The position numbers and the translations under genes were made by a program. Shown here one piece after another: positions 11,477 to 23,309 of a DNA stretch of 64,000 nucleotides. The DNA comes from Gonocerus acuteangulatus (Eukaryota; Arthropoda; Insecta; Hemiptera; Coreidae). Where the stretch lies: positions 59,908,754 to 59,972,753 of the forward strand of contig OX328124.1 of NCBI GenBank assembly GCA_946811695.1, in the 5' to 3' direction. Every line of letters starts with the position of its first letter. Within the stretch, counting starts at the first letter, position 1. A model generated the notes under the pieces. That model saw only the letters and a list, made by a program, of their open reading frames with translations, searched no databases and was not told the DNA's origin.

Positions 11477-11894
11477 GTTTTAAATTACATATATTTTTTT
11501 AAATAAATAAATATTTGTATTATACGATTGTGACCCTTTTTCTCAACTGTCTGTTAAAAGTGGCACCACTTCACGCCTCTTCAGGAGCAACATAAGTAAG
11601 TACATATCATTTCGGCCTCAATTGATTGAAGGAAGACCTTCCGCAGGCAGTGCCACGTCTAAACTATCAGGCTGTACCGTATGAAATATCAGTTTTGTTT
11701 ACTTTGAGATTTAATGCTTTCCCTTTTTTATTTCATTATTTACAAACATCATTGTTATTCATATAGAATTAAAGGTCTTTTATTCCTATTATTTAATCAG
11801 TAACTTGCGTACTGTGTTACTGCGTTGTTGTTCTGCGGTCCTCTGATAAAAAATTAAAACTTAAATTATGACTTCAACGTAAATCCGTATTATT

Positions 11895-12165
11895 TTTCGT
11901 TATGAATTTAAGCTCGGTCATAGCGCTGCTGAGATGTGTATGAACATTAACACGGCGTTCGGGGAGGGAACGGTGAATGAACGAACTGTTTACCGGTGGT
12001 TTTCCAGGTTTTGAAGTGGAAATTTTGACCTTGACAACGAGGAGCGAGGAAGGCCAGAAACCAAGCTTGACAATGATCACCTGAAAGAAAGAGTTGATGC
12101 ACCTCAAAAAGCACTAGGGAGTATGCCAAAGAACTCGGAGTAGGAGCCCCGACAGTTCCAAAACT
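11895..12165 (+). pseudogene. mariner-type transposase, N-terminal helix-turn-helix relic
   Basis: From 11901 the frame reads like the start of a mariner transposase. There is a Phe-Lys-Leu-Gly-His-Ser-Ala-Ala-Glu helix, then Asn-Glu-Arg-Thr-Val-Tyr-Arg-Trp-Phe at the end of the first DNA-binding helix-turn-helix, then Glu-Glu-Arg-Gly-Arg-Pro (the GRPR-like linker) and Leu-Asp-Asn-Asp. One stop interrupts it after Phe-Ser-Arg-Phe, and a frameshift follows near 12138, after which Glu-Leu-Gly-Val and Pro-Thr-Val fit the second helix-turn-helix. The DD(34)D catalytic domain is not recognisable downstream, where a piggyBac derivative starts at 12330. This is a dead fragment. Confidence 0.82.
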
Positions 12166-12325
12166 GACATTTCATGCGGCACAGCCTGATAATAATCTAG
12201 GGTGGGCGTTGATAAAGCAGTAGTTTAAAATCGTTAGTGGCATTGTTTAAAAATCGATTTCCAGAGAAAACCTTTTGGGGGGAAAGGTGGCCAACCCTCC
12301 TAAAGGTAGGGACCGATATTGCTGG

Positions 12326-12329
12326 TTAA
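12326..12329. repeat. TTAA target duplication, left
   Basis: TTAA directly precedes the CCCTTTG terminus and is matched by TTAA at 13339-13342, as expected for piggyBac insertion. Confidence 0.85.
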
Positions 12330-13338
12330 CCCTTTGTCGCATCGTGATGCCTGCAGGCATCATATTCTATTTTACACTCCACAGAGCACTATCTCGAGTT
12401 TTTTCAAATTATATTTCGTTTCCTGTAAGCATCAACAAGTGTCAAAGGGGCTGGAAGGTTTTGAACATTGTACTTTGTTCCCAAGAAGGAATAAACAAGT
12501 TAATGTTGACAAAACCAGGAGTCTTGTTTCTCACCCCGAAGGGACCCGCTTCGCAAGGCCACAATACTATTAAAAACGTGCATTCTGAACTAAAGAAAAA
12601 TCGTACTCCTTAGTATGATGTATTTTACGAATTGAAAGTTTGTTTTATTGAAGTTCTATTTTTTTGTGCCAATTTTTGTGGTTGTTCATTTGTTTCCTGT
12701 GGGCACCATCGTGCATCTGGTACTGAGGTATGCATCCCATTATCTGATCGATAATGGGGAGAAGAGAAGCAGATTTCTCATATAGTCACAGCAACAGATT
12801 ATAGTGCGGATGATGAAGATGTCGACGACAATGTTCTTTCTGAACCTCGGCGTATTTTCAGCCAATGTTTTAGAGGTAAATGGCAACGATTTGAATGGTC
12901 CCTTCTCAGATTTGAATGATTTGTTTGAGGATGAACTGCCTGATGTATCTCAGAAGATGAGATGCAGGATAGAAAACTGCAAGAACCAAACTTGCGGTTA
13001 CTGTGATAAATGTGAACTTTATTTGTGTTTAACTAAAGGCAAATCATGTTTCAAGGATTACCATTTTGATTTTAATGAAAAGAGAAGAGAGTTCTTTTTA
13101 ACTTTAACTCATAAATTCTTTATATGTTTCAATAAATGTGAATGCTTATACAAGTTCATTCACAAAAACATTCCTCCCTCTACGCACAAAGATGCCTACA
13201 GGCATCTTTCAGTTTTTCATAAACTTCTCGACAAAAAAAATCGACGAATTTTTTTCTGTATTTTTCCCGTTATCCTGAGGCCTATTTCTACCTCTCAGAT
13301 TTTTTTTATGCGAAAAGAAAAAATCATGCACCAAAGGG
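12330..13338 (+). mobile_element. Internally deleted piggyBac-type transposon, 1,009 bp
   Basis: Both ends read CCCTTTG inward (left CCCTTTGTCGCATC; right, inverted, CCCTTTGGTGCATG) and are flanked by TTAA. Subterminal palindromes GATGCCTGCAGGCATC (12346-12361) and GATGCCTACAGGCATC (13191-13206) lie 16 and 132 bases from their ends. Only the tail of the transposase remains (12804-13397), so the copy is non-autonomous. It sits just downstream of the mariner relic. Confidence 0.88.
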
Positions 13339-13397
13339 TTAACGAACTCACAAAATCGTTTGTTATGAGAATGTTTTACACCGAATTTTGGAGCTAA
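12804..13397 (+). pseudogene. piggyBac transposase C-terminal cysteine-rich domain remnant
   Basis: The 197-codon ORF contains the Cys/His cross-brace zinc domain found at the C-terminus of piggyBac transposases, which binds the transposon ends. The visible ligands are C54, C59, C64, C67, C70, C75, C82 and H87 (spacing C-x4-C-x4-C-x2-C-x2-C-x4-C-x6-C-x4-H). The first ~50 codons are in a doubtful frame, rich in Asn/Asp. Codons after about 90 run through the 3' non-coding region and out past the terminal repeat at 13338, so the real protein end is probably near 13070. The DDD catalytic core is missing. Confidence 0.8.
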
Positions 13398-14480
13398 TAA
13401 ATTAAAATTTTGGCCATTATCCTGTCCCGCTCACTCACCGACAAGACATAAACGGACTTCATTTTTGGAATGGAAACATCCACAAAGATTTTAAAACGTT
13501 CTTTGAAAATGGTCTGTCATAGGACGAAAGCAGGGTTCGACTGAAATTTAAATCAAGAGCATTCCGTTTTGCGCCCGGCTGCCTTGTCAAGCGCTCTAGC
13601 AGGCTTCATTCATATCACAACACCATGGTAAGGAAATATTTTCTGACGGAGCCAAGTTGGAGCTCGCTTAAATCCTAGTGGAGAAACTACGCTTTGATAC
13701 GGCACTTTGACAAGAACATTGTCTGGCTTCATATGAATATGAAGCGCCATATTCGATGTTCCATGTGCCACCGTGATGCTTCATATATGCTACGTTAAAC
13801 ACCATTAGATTAATTTAATTGTCTCCTATGAATTAATGTAACCCCTATTATTCGAATAGTAGAATGATATGATAGAGTTTAATATTGAGATAACTTTTAA
13901 ATGAGATGGAGGGATTTCTGATGACAAAATTTTCACTCGGTTAGTATAAACACCTAATTTTCTGTTAAAATTTCGAAACCTTAGCCTTCGATCGTATAGG
14001 TCAAATAGTCCACTAAGAAGGGACGATTGCGCTTATCAGAACTCAATGGCCTAATTATGTGATAATGTAGTTTCACATCTGATAATCTAAACTCCATTGT
14101 TGTTGTATTGTAATCATGAATATCAATGAAGATATTCAATGTATTTTTTTTTCTTTTAATTTGATTTCATCTAAAATTCATGTAAATTCGCACATGACAT
14201 TTGGATGAACCCTTCGTGAGAATATCCAATCCCATAATGAATGATCCATCATTATCTTTTTTAAAGGCAATTGGTGTTCTAAAGAATAATTTATTACTGA
14301 CAACTTAAGATTTGTTGCGCAATGAACGTTTACCGGCAAAAGGGCCACGGTAAACATCAATGAAGGAAATTATCTTTGTTTCTTATGAAGGAAAATGGTC
14401 CTAAGCCATTCTTACACAGAATTATTTTTTTCAGAAATATTTCGAAGAATGAAATTTATGTAAACTTAATGGAGGTATTT
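13343..14480. other. Intergenic, no gene seen
   Basis: No recognisable ORF. About 13400-13800 could be further decayed transposon sequence, but I cannot assign it. Confidence 0.35.
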
Positions 14481-15090
14481 AATTTCTAAGTATATGTAAA
14501 CAATAATCAGCTGATTGTTGGCGGGAAGAGGACGAGTGGTACGAAGAGGTTAGCGACCTAGAGAAAGTGATGAGGCCGACGACCCTTGAGCCGCTGGCTA
14601 ACGGCCCCCGTAGCTCTCACTATCCCGCCGGACTGTGTCACCCCCTCCCTCGGAGTAACCCCATTCTAAGGGAGGGACAGCTCGAATATCCATAGCCTAT
14701 TATCAGGAACAGGATGGCGGGGCAATTTGGCTACCTTCTCAGGAATAAATTAGCATTGATTGTAGATGCACACTAACCAATCTTGAATGACCATGGTTTT
14801 GCCATCTGCATGATCCTGTTAGGTAGCTTCATATCTGTATCGGCTTAATAAGCTGGCCGAGGGTCGACGAACTATCTCGGAGGACTATGTCAGCCCCACC
14901 CTCCGGATACAACACTTTCTGTGGAGAGTGGGCCGAACTACATAGCATTTTAATAAATCCTGTAGCCACTACTGAATCATCATGGATTGAAGACTGGGAA
15001 AAGTCCCAGAAGGCGCAGGCAAAGTTTCTATTCATATTATCTAGGTCTACTAACTATCTAGGTAAACGAGAAAAGTTTGTAAAAGCCTGA
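14481..15090. other. GC-richer unassigned segment
   Basis: Clearly GC-richer than its surroundings. Two related blocks (GGACTGTGTCACCCCCTCCC near 14631 and GGACTATGTCAGCCCCACCC near 14881) suggest an internally repeated element. Short ORFs on both strands match no family I recognise. Confidence 0.3.
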
Positions 15091-15591
15091 CTCATATTTT
15101 CATCATGTCTGGTTTAATTTGGAAAGCTATCGATACAAAGTCTAAATAAGAAGTAAAGGAATAGTTTCGATTCGGCTAAGAACCATCATCACATTTTCGT
15201 AAATACCTATATTTAGAAAGTTTCGAAATGCTCGGCTTGAAAATATATTTTCACCATGGTCACCTAACAGCTATCGTTAGTATTCCCTGAGCATTCATTG
15301 CTAAAGAAGGCTGCCAAAGAGCATGCTAAAACGTTCCAAAAATAAATTTGTACTAAAACTCATTGTATTATTCACCCGTAAGCTAACTATCGTTAGAAAC
15401 TCTAAATATGCCTCCTTTATGAAAATAAAACCAGCACTTCCGAAACCTCGAGGACGGATTAAGCTGGTCTTATCGAAAAGTACGCCAAAATCTTCAGGCG
15501 TATCAACATAACATATCACATTATTAGTTAAAATAATGAGCTCCTGTCACTTAGGACGATTTTGAAACCGTTTTCAAGATAATAATAAAGT

Positions 15592-15596
<5 letters not shown>

Positions 15597-15627
<31 letters not shown>
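15597..15627 (+). repeat. poly(A) tract, 31 A
   Basis: Uninterrupted A-run of the kind left by retroposition. The preceding 500 bases show no recognisable gene, so the source is unknown. Confidence 0.9.
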
Positions 15628-15628
<1 letters not shown>

Positions 15629-16870
15629 GTGTAAAATCGTTCATGCTTGTAGATGAACTGCTTTTAGTATATTTATATTTGTTTTGGGACCTGTAGGTTA
15701 TGAAACGTCTACTCTTGTCATCAGTAATTTACAACTCCGTTATGGAGTCGAAGTCATAAGCCAGGATTCCTGCTTATGACAAGACAATAAATATGCTAAA
15801 TTCGAGTTAACCGAATTAACATTTAAAATTTTAATAATGGATCTTTTGGTTTTATTAGGAAAGTGTTCTATGCTCTCAGATAGAAGTGAGCGTATCCAAG
15901 ACGTCACTCCTGGATACATATCTACTTCTTGACCACTGTCGGCATGTTCACGTTATTGGGTGTAGTAGAAGAGGATTATTTGAAGAGAATTAACTTCATA
16001 TAGTACCTCATACACATTGTCATTAATGGTGAATTTTCATGAGAAATACTCTTTCGCTAGTTTTTTAAACAAATAAATATATTAGTTTATATTAAACATA
16101 TGTAGTAGTTTACAGAGATCGATAGATTTTTTTTTAAAATGATCTTATATCTATGTTAAACCAGTCTTAAGTATATTTAAACGACACCTCAACCACTAAT
16201 CATGTATTTTTTATGGATTAGTTCACTTTTTTCGAAATTTTTAAATGTAAATGACACATGTGAAAATACACCATGATACATTTATCCGCACATACACACA
16301 TTTTCACACTTATATTGGCGACAAACTCATTTCTCATCTATTTGGCTTTTCAATTAACAATCTTCTGTTACATAGGAATCTATATTTCTTGTTGGCTTTG
16401 GAACCCTTTGAAATAATCGAAACTCATTTTAAATGAAACATAGGGTGATCTATTTCAATATATTTATACTAATTATAATTATTATATGTATTGTAATAGA
16501 TTTATTTTATAAAAATAAGCAAAAATAAGTTGATCATTGTTACAATTGGCGTGTATGCCTATTACTTACGTTCAAACATTCACTGTTTCGTTTCATTAAC
16601 AAAGAACATTCACTGTTACATCATGAGCCAAGTAAGCTCAATGCTGCATTAAAGTCACTAGTCAAGCTAATTACACTGGTCGACAAGAATGTACTTTTTC
16701 TTTCACAAGAACTAAAATAACATTTTATAGAAGTAATTTTCGTGTTGAATTCAAATAGGTTTAGCTTTAGTTTTTGCAATCAGGCTGGATGTTTTTTGTC
16801 TGATTGTCATTTGAATTTTTATAATATTCGAAAAAAAGTCGATCTAATTCAAAATTATAACTCCTCATTC
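15628..16870. other. Intergenic, no feature seen
   Basis: AT-rich; only short chance ORFs. Confidence 0.4.
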
Positions 16871-16878
16871 TAAGTTAC

Positions 16879-17431
16879 CTAGAAAGTGGTAGATAGTGAT
16901 TTTTGGACGTATTTTACATCCGGAATGTCTTTCTTCCTGGTCCAACAGTAGTCAGCCAGCATATTGGAACTCCACTTGCCTTGGTACCTCTTTTCCATAG
17001 TAGAAATTTCCTGATAAAAACCCTCACCGTGCTCGTCGCTGACAGCTCCAAGATTTTCGGAGAAGAGGTCCAAGTGAGAGTCCAAGAAGAAAATTTTTAA
17101 AGACATGTTGGATGCCAAACATAGCTTTATAAGAATACAAAAGATAAGTCACTATGTCACGATAGTTTTCTAGTTTCCAAGAAAATTGAAACATAAACTT
17201 TTGAAAGACCTTCGAAATGAAATTCTTATTCCGGATAACAAATTCGGATACTTACAATCACTTAAATTATCCTTCGGTTCACTCCAAATCATGGAAATTG
17301 CAAATGGCATAAGATGTGTACCATTTTTCCACCCAGCCAGCAATCTAATACACGAAAGACAGCATGTATTTGGGACCCAGCTCTTATCAAAATATCCGAA
17401 CATAAATAAGCCTGCCGTTTATTACAAATAA
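16879..17431 (-). pseudogene. Conserved arthropod repeat-associated ORF of unknown function, copy 1
   Basis: On the minus strand the end of a protein family common among uncharacterised repetitive arthropod ORFs is visible. At 17118-16879 there is Asn-Met-Ser-Leu-Lys-Ile, Ser-His-Leu-Asp, then Glu-Asn-Leu-Gly-Ala-Val-Ser-Asp-Glu-His-Gly-Glu, and Met-Glu-Lys-Arg-Tyr-Gln-Gly-Lys-Trp, ending with Met-Leu-Ala-Asp-Tyr-Cys-Trp. Upstream, in shifted frames, are Asn-Tyr-Arg-Asp-Ile-Val and Asn-Phe-Leu-Gly-Asn, both also present in copy 2 at 19560-20235. Frameshifts and stops show it is decayed. The function is unknown to me; a transposon origin is an inference from its repetitiveness. Confidence 0.65.
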
Positions 17432-17670
17432 AATTTCCTTAAATACAGCTTGGACAAATTCGCTTCATATGAGGGTTGTAAAAGTTCCTATGACAGGAAA
17501 AGAAAACCCCGCAAAAATCAAATTTTAAAAAGTAGCTGAAACAAGAAAACTGTGCCTAATGGTAGAATTTTTACTAGATACAGAAGAATTCAGTTTGAAA
17601 AACTGTACTAGATTCACTAATCAGATTTCTTGTGAACAAAACCTTGTCGACCAATTTTATTATTAACATG

Positions 17671-17773
<103 letters not shown>

Positions 17774-18377
17774 TATAAAATCATCAACATTATCCTGGCT
17801 AGAAAAAGGTGTTAACCAATAGATAACCCGTACTAAAATTTAGTGAAAATTACAAACGGACGTTAACATTTAAATAAATAGACAAATTTATGTCCTTTCA
17901 TCGCGAAACTATATCGAGCATTTCCAAAAATAACATTTTGCATTCCCCAAATTTTCCCCTAACGATTGAAATATTTGTTATATTGCAACGAAACCCGCAA
18001 ACAAAAGTGTTTTATGACAAGGGAAATAGGTTTGAGAGGAGTGGGGGGGGGGGGAGTGAAAGAAATGTACTATTGGCGCACAATGCGTAAGAACAATCTT
18101 AGTAACAATTCATTTTAACATGTCATTGAAAATTTTACTTCATATTATTAACGAAGTAAGCTTAATACAACGTTAAAGTCACTGCTTATGTAAACTACAA
18201 TTTACTTGCCATCGGGAATAAGCTTTATACCAATAATAATTTTCAATGAGAATAGTTAGTTTTAACTCGGTATTGGCCATTCTCTACTTACGCACGGACA
18301 CCTCATGACTAAATAACGCGTACCAATAAGTAGGCACTGCTACGATCTACTAACTATAAGACATCTACTCATAGTCA

Positions 18378-19262
18378 TGGTAACGCACTTTTCACGAAGT
18401 GTTTTATGCACCCTGAAATTTTGCTATCATGTACCTCTTGGGTAGATAAGAAGGTAAGTATGTGTTTCCTGGATATACCTTGGAACACCAGGTACCGCGC
18501 ACAGCGGAAAGATGCAAAACAATATTGCCCAAAAATAGTGTTTTATTCAGAAGCCAAAATTTATTAATGAAAAAAATTGCCAATTAAGGCAATTTTAAAA
18601 TTAATTATAAATAAGGTAGGCACTTTTAAGGGGGTAAAATGTAAATTAATAAAAAAAACAAACTAAAGTGCCTAGTTTTTATTTTTAACAATAAATGAGG
18701 TGCTTTATTGACGCTGCGATTTAAACAACCTCTTCAATAAACATATTTGAAAATAATAACATAAGGGAAGACACTTTTGTGGGGTTTAATAATCAGGAAA
18801 TATGAAACTATATGTTGCCTAAGATGACTGCAATACACTGCGTGTAACCGTAAGAGTGAATGAGAGCACCGCGCAGTTGTAGTTGTTCTCTGCGCTCTTA
18901 TTGGTTCTTGCTCACATGATCTTGTACAGCTGTTCCGGTTTAAATTGCAGCGCGAATATAACTCTCATTTAATATTATAATAAAAACAATTAAGTTTTTT
19001 TTACGTGTTATACCCCTTAAAAGTCCCTGCCATATTTATTATTCATTGTAAAATTGTCTTAATTTTACATTAAAGATAGTTTGCTTCTGAATAAAACTCT
19101 ATTTTTGGGAAATATTTTTTTGCACCTTTCCCCTATGCGCAGTACCTGGTGTTCCAAGGCATGTCCACGAAACACATAATTACCTTCTTATCTACCCAAG
19201 AGGTACATTATAGCAAAATTTCAAGGTGTATAAAACACTTCATGAAACGTATGGTTACTGGC
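18378..19262. mobile_element. Long-TIR foldback element (~885 bp)
   Basis: Left arm blocks (AAGTGTTTTA, AATTTTGCTAT, TGTACCTCTTGGGTAGATAA, CCTTGGAACACCAGGTAC, AAAAATAG, TTTTATTCAGAAGC) recur inverted in the right arm from about 19262 back to 19005. A weaker pair (GCTGCGATTTAAAC near 18712; GTTTAAATTGCAGC near 18940) extends the arms inward, so nearly the whole element can fold. Arms are roughly 80-85% alike by eye. There is no ORF. It lies between the opposed copies of the unknown ORF at 16879 and 19560. Confidence 0.75.
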
Positions 19263-19360
19263 TCTTGGACTATTATAGACTGTTGTGAACCAAATCGACT
19301 GACCTTTAATTAATTTGACACGATATTTAAACAATACATACTAAATGTCTTCACATTTAA

Positions 19361-19513
19361 AGGTGAACTTTATTTCTCTGCTTTCCTTGCAAGCGTATTA
19401 TCCAAATGTGCTGCCGGCCATTATAGTAAGTTGACTTGCCGTCATATAATGTCCGGTAGCACATTTGAGTGAGGCGTTTGCAAGGAAAGAAGAGAAACAG
19501 AGTTCACATTTCT
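19361..19513. mobile_element. Palindromic MITE
   Basis: Arms of about 70 bases (AACTTTATTTCTCTGCTTTC..CAAATGTGCTGCCGG and its inverse) meet near 19436. No coding capacity. It abuts the unknown ORF copy at 19560. Confidence 0.7.
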
Positions 19514-19559
19514 GCCAGGTGACTTAATGTTTCAAAAGTTGTACCTAAAAGACGTCACC

Positions 19560-20235
19560 ATACTTTTAAGAATCCAACTGGGGTACAAAAAACATTCCAG
19601 CTTCTTATGTATGTGGGACTTTACAGCTAGGAAATAGAATTATATTAAATTTGACTGGCCTGCAAGAAATCTTAACCCTAACTTGAAAAATGTCGTTGCC
19701 AAGCCTCTTGTGGACCCAAAAGATGTTCTACTTCCTTCCTCCATATAGACCTGGATTTGAGGAACAATTTTGTCAAAGATATTAACCAAGAAGGACGGGA
19801 GCTTAAGTACATAAGGGAGAAATTTCCGAAATTAAGTGATGAAAAATTTAAGGAAGGCATTTCGTCGGGCAACAAATTTGAGAACTCGTGAAGGATTTTG
19901 CATTTGACCAAGTTTTCAAAGAAGGAAAAGAAAAGGACGTTTGGAAAGCCTTTAAGGGAAATGTTCGTAAGCTTTTAGGCAACAAAAGAGATAACCACTA
20001 CACGAATTTTGTAAAGATGCTCCTGTAAAAGAACCATAACCTTGGATGCAACATGTCCCTTAAAATCCATTTTCTCCACCCCACCTAGACTCTTCCTGAC
20101 CTGTTTGTGAAACTGTTAGTGATGAACATGGAGAAAGATTTCATCAGGACATTTCTGTTATGAACAAAGGTTTCAGGGGCATTGGAATGAAGTAATGCTT
20201 GCGGCGTACTGTTGATCTCTTCAGACTCGACACGG
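19560..20235 (+). pseudogene. Conserved arthropod repeat-associated ORF of unknown function, copy 2
   Basis: Plus-strand frames give successive pieces of the same family as 16879-17431, here with more of the N-terminal side. From about 19575 there is Gln-Leu-Gly-Tyr-Lys-Lys-His, then Phe-Leu-Cys-Met-Trp-Asp. Next come Pro-Leu-Val-Asp-Pro-Lys-Asp-Val-Leu-Leu-Pro, an Asn-Phe-Val-Lys-Asp-Ile stretch, Lys-Phe-Pro-Lys-Leu-Ser-Asp-Glu-Lys and Leu-Leu-Gly-Asn. Near 20110 is Thr-Val-Ser-Asp-Glu-His-Gly-Glu-Arg-Phe-His-Gln-Asp-Ile-Ser. At least three stops and several frameshifts are present. Ser-Asp-Glu-His-Gly and Met-Ser-Leu-Lys-Ile are shared with copy 1. Function unknown. Confidence 0.65.
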
Positions 20236-20990
20236 GGTATTCTTCCCGAAATTCAAAACTCCTAGAATGTAACTACTACTTTGAATAATCAAATGCTCTT
20301 TAAATGTTAGTAGCATATATAATAATAATAATCGTATTCTCTTAACCCGTTAATATGAAATACTTTCATCTAAAGTATATCACAAAAAGTAGAGCTAAAC
20401 AAAATTTGTCATTATCATATTCGTTTTCCTACCCAAAATTAGAAAATGAATTGACTCGTGAAGTACTGAAAACATTCAAAAAGTTTCTTATTTCCTTGAG
20501 TAATCCGTGCCCGGTATGGGAATGAGTACTTGTCCATATATGGGAATGCTGTATAGGAAGTTTCAACTTGAAACTTGAAACTTTCAAGGGGAAATAACAA
20601 TTTCTGCCAGCTATACAGGATTAGTTGTAAGTCGACCCACATCCATCGCGAGATGATATTTTTGGTAAAAAAACAAAACAAAACAATTTTAAGCCCATAT
20701 TGCCTTATCCAAAAGTTACCCGCTTTCAAGTTTTTTTTTTTGTTTTGTTTTTTTTTTCTTTAAAAAACGTCACTGTTGCTTAGGTTTTGGGTATTTGTTT
20801 TTATTTCTATCATTTGAGCTGAAAGTTTTTATTGTTTTTGTATTTAAGACTTTCAGAATAAATTATGAATTAAATAAGACTATCAAATTGGTACAAAACC
20901 ACGGATGGTACGACCGAATTACATTTAGTTTATTATTTTCCTAAAACCTGTAACTTCAGCTAAAGCTTTTAAAAAATATTCGTAGCTATT
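20236..20990. other. Intergenic, no feature seen
   Basis: Short ORFs only, with T-rich and A-rich runs near 20730-20765. Confidence 0.35.
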
Positions 20991-20995
20991 CCTGC

Positions 20996-21453
20996 AAGTT
21001 ATATGGAAAACATCTCTGCTTATTAAGCTACACAAAAAGGCATAATAGTCAGGTAAAATATTTATAATTCTTAGAAAAAACTTAATAAAACAAAGAAGAG
21101 TATAAGTTAAAGAAATCATTAAAAAAAAACGTCAAAAAGTTATTAAGAATATAATTTTCACGACACGAATGACGGAAGCACACTGCCCACTTATCTCTTT
21201 AATGCTTTGAATCGGCAATAACGACCAACCATAAGTTATAAACAATAACATTATCCTCCTTTATGCCAAACCGCAAGTAGCGCGGCGGCAATAACATAAA
21301 GGAAATTTTATTATGTTAAGTGCTACTTAACACAATAAACCCCCACTTATCTGTTTGTCACGCTCTTTTTCTAATAAGTTTAAACATTTGACCTGACTAT
21401 TATACCTTTTTGTGTAGCTTATAAGGCAGAGATGCTTTAGTATAACTTCGAGG
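20996..21453. mobile_element. Foldback element with ~80-bp arms
   Basis: AAGCTACACAAAAAGGCATA with ATAGTCAGGT near 21030-21060 reappears inverted at about 21385-21425, extended outward by a CATCTCTGC block and inward by an ATAAGT..GAAAAAG block. No ORF inside. Confidence 0.68.
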
Positions 21454-21611
21454 ATTAGCAACTGTTATATTTTTTAGGAGAGATAGAGTTGAAGTTACAG
21501 AGAACAAAATACTGTAAAGTTTAGTTATTGGGTCGTGCCATCCGAGTCTCGTAAAAAGTTGATTGTTTTATTAAATTAATAGTTTATTCTAAATGTCTTG
21601 AATACAAAAAC

Positions 21612-21958
21612 AATATCTGTACCCCGGAGGTAAAGGACACCATGTCCATTTTTTTACTAAATTGACTTAACACCATGTTCTTAATGTGGATTTTTCGATC
21701 CATATGTTATTGGTTACTATATCCTGTTCCTATAAACAACAAAGATAAGACAGTGAAAAATAAAATCGTGCCCGTTTTCATTAGAGATAAAAGACACCAT
21801 GTGGAGGACTTGGTTTTGTTTGACTATTATCAATACTTCCAATTACCTATCAATGTCAATAACAATGCAAACATTTTCATTAAACTGTTTCTATAAGTAC
21901 CAAAGAAACAAGTACAAATATGTGACATGGTGTCCTTCACCTCCGGGGTGCAGATATT
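21612..21958. mobile_element. MITE with 36-bp TIR and repeated GACACCATG motif
   Basis: Left end AATATCTGTACCCCGGAGGT is mirrored by the inverted right end, with the match continuing through AAGGACACCATGTC. The ACACCATG motif recurs inside at about 21670 and 21793, so the terminal motif is repeated within the 347-bp element. No coding potential. Confidence 0.75.
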
Positions 21959-22308
21959 ACCTTTTAGTTCAAATGCTAGAAATAAAAAAAAATACCTGAA
22001 ACATAAGCAACAATGGCTATTATTGTAATTTCTGTTTATTTAACTCCTACTAATCATTGAAGTGAGTAATAGGTGGTTGAAGTATATTAATGTGGGTGTA
22101 TATATTGGAATATGTAATCCTGAAGGGTTGCGATAATAAGTGGAGGGGAATGAACTTGGCTGATAGCGACCCAGTGGCCCCGGCTTGCATAACCCAGCTC
22201 ATCCTTGCTTATGCAACATCTCGGTGAATGCACTCTCAGGGTCCTACTCCCAACAGGATGTTTCTTCTCACAAAGGGAGTCCAGCTTACAGTTCACTTCA
22301 AGTCACGA

Positions 22309-22327
22309 TTTTTTTTTTTTTTTTTTT
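22309..22327 (-). repeat. poly(T) run (poly(A) on minus strand)
   Basis: Nineteen T. The GC-richer 22090-22300 segment beside it could be a retroposed sequence on the minus strand or a pol III unit on the plus strand. I cannot identify it. Confidence 0.6.
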
Positions 22328-22589
22328 AAACGCCTATTATTTTTATCCTTTAATCTATTTTAAAGCTACATAAAGGCTCATCCCAGCCTTCCAGGAAAAA
22401 GCTCTAGATATAGCCCGCTAACAGATCCTATTGTTGCTCCACTCAGTGGTTTTGTAGTTTTTGTATAAAATAAATTGTGTGTACGACTACTGAGTTTATT
22501 CCGATTGAGTTCTTGGAACGCAATAATGATCTGACCTATCATTATTTTGTGGGGTTCTAAATTATTAATGCGCCCCTATTTTCGTGTTT

Positions 22590-22990
22590 ACGTGCGTTTC
22601 CACCCTCCCTCCCTAGGGAGGAAAGCGGCGTATGAGGATAACCTAACGACGGAATCCCGAGGTGTCGAGTAGAGAATTTCGCTTTTCAGAATTCATAGAT
22701 CACTAAAAGAATGGCGTTTAAAATTTATATGTATATTTGCCTATTCTCACTCTAGCTGGTGAAAAAAAGGGATAATTTTGGTACTATAATACTTTGTGAG
22801 ATTTGAAAGGTCAATTTCGTTAACAAACAGAATCCATCGACAGGAACAGGTTTTTGGGCAAGATTCTTGCGAAAAAAATCATCACGTTTTTGCGATTCTG
22901 GGCTTCCAGGTACTCGTTGTATATGTAATTGGACACATGGAATCTAATTAAATCATTTCCAAGGCCATATTTAGAACCAATGCGATTTAG
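22590..22990 (+). repeat. Family A copy A2a, hairpin end and start
   Basis: CCCTCCCTCCCTAGGGAGGA near 22608 is followed by a GAGTAGAGAATTTCGC block (A1 has the same order at 7136-7156) and the TTTGGTAC..GAAAGGTCA..TTCGTTAAC series. Diverged from A1. Confidence 0.6.
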
Positions 22991-23309
22991 AACCTTGAGA
23001 TTTTCGGATTTTTTTCTCTTCCCCCTAAAAAATTAACGTTGAAAAAAAAGGCCGAGTTCCAGGCCCCTCCCAAAGACAGTTTTCCTATGAAAGTTATGAT
23101 ATCATAGTATTGGGCCATGTATTAGGTTCTTAATACCTTTTCATGAGCCTAATAATACCTACTCACTGCGCAATTCGAAATTTTCGTTAAATTATTGCCA
23201 CTCTAAAGATCGGATTTATTATTAAACGTATGGTGGCATTTAACGATTTATGTCGTTAGGGTAACAATTCAGGAATATTATTTATTAATTTTTTTAATTA
23301 ATTATTTAT

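Noticed and set aside
12275..12613. 112-codon plus ORF at the left piggyBac end
   Set aside because: Crosses the transposon terminus and shows no transposase motif.
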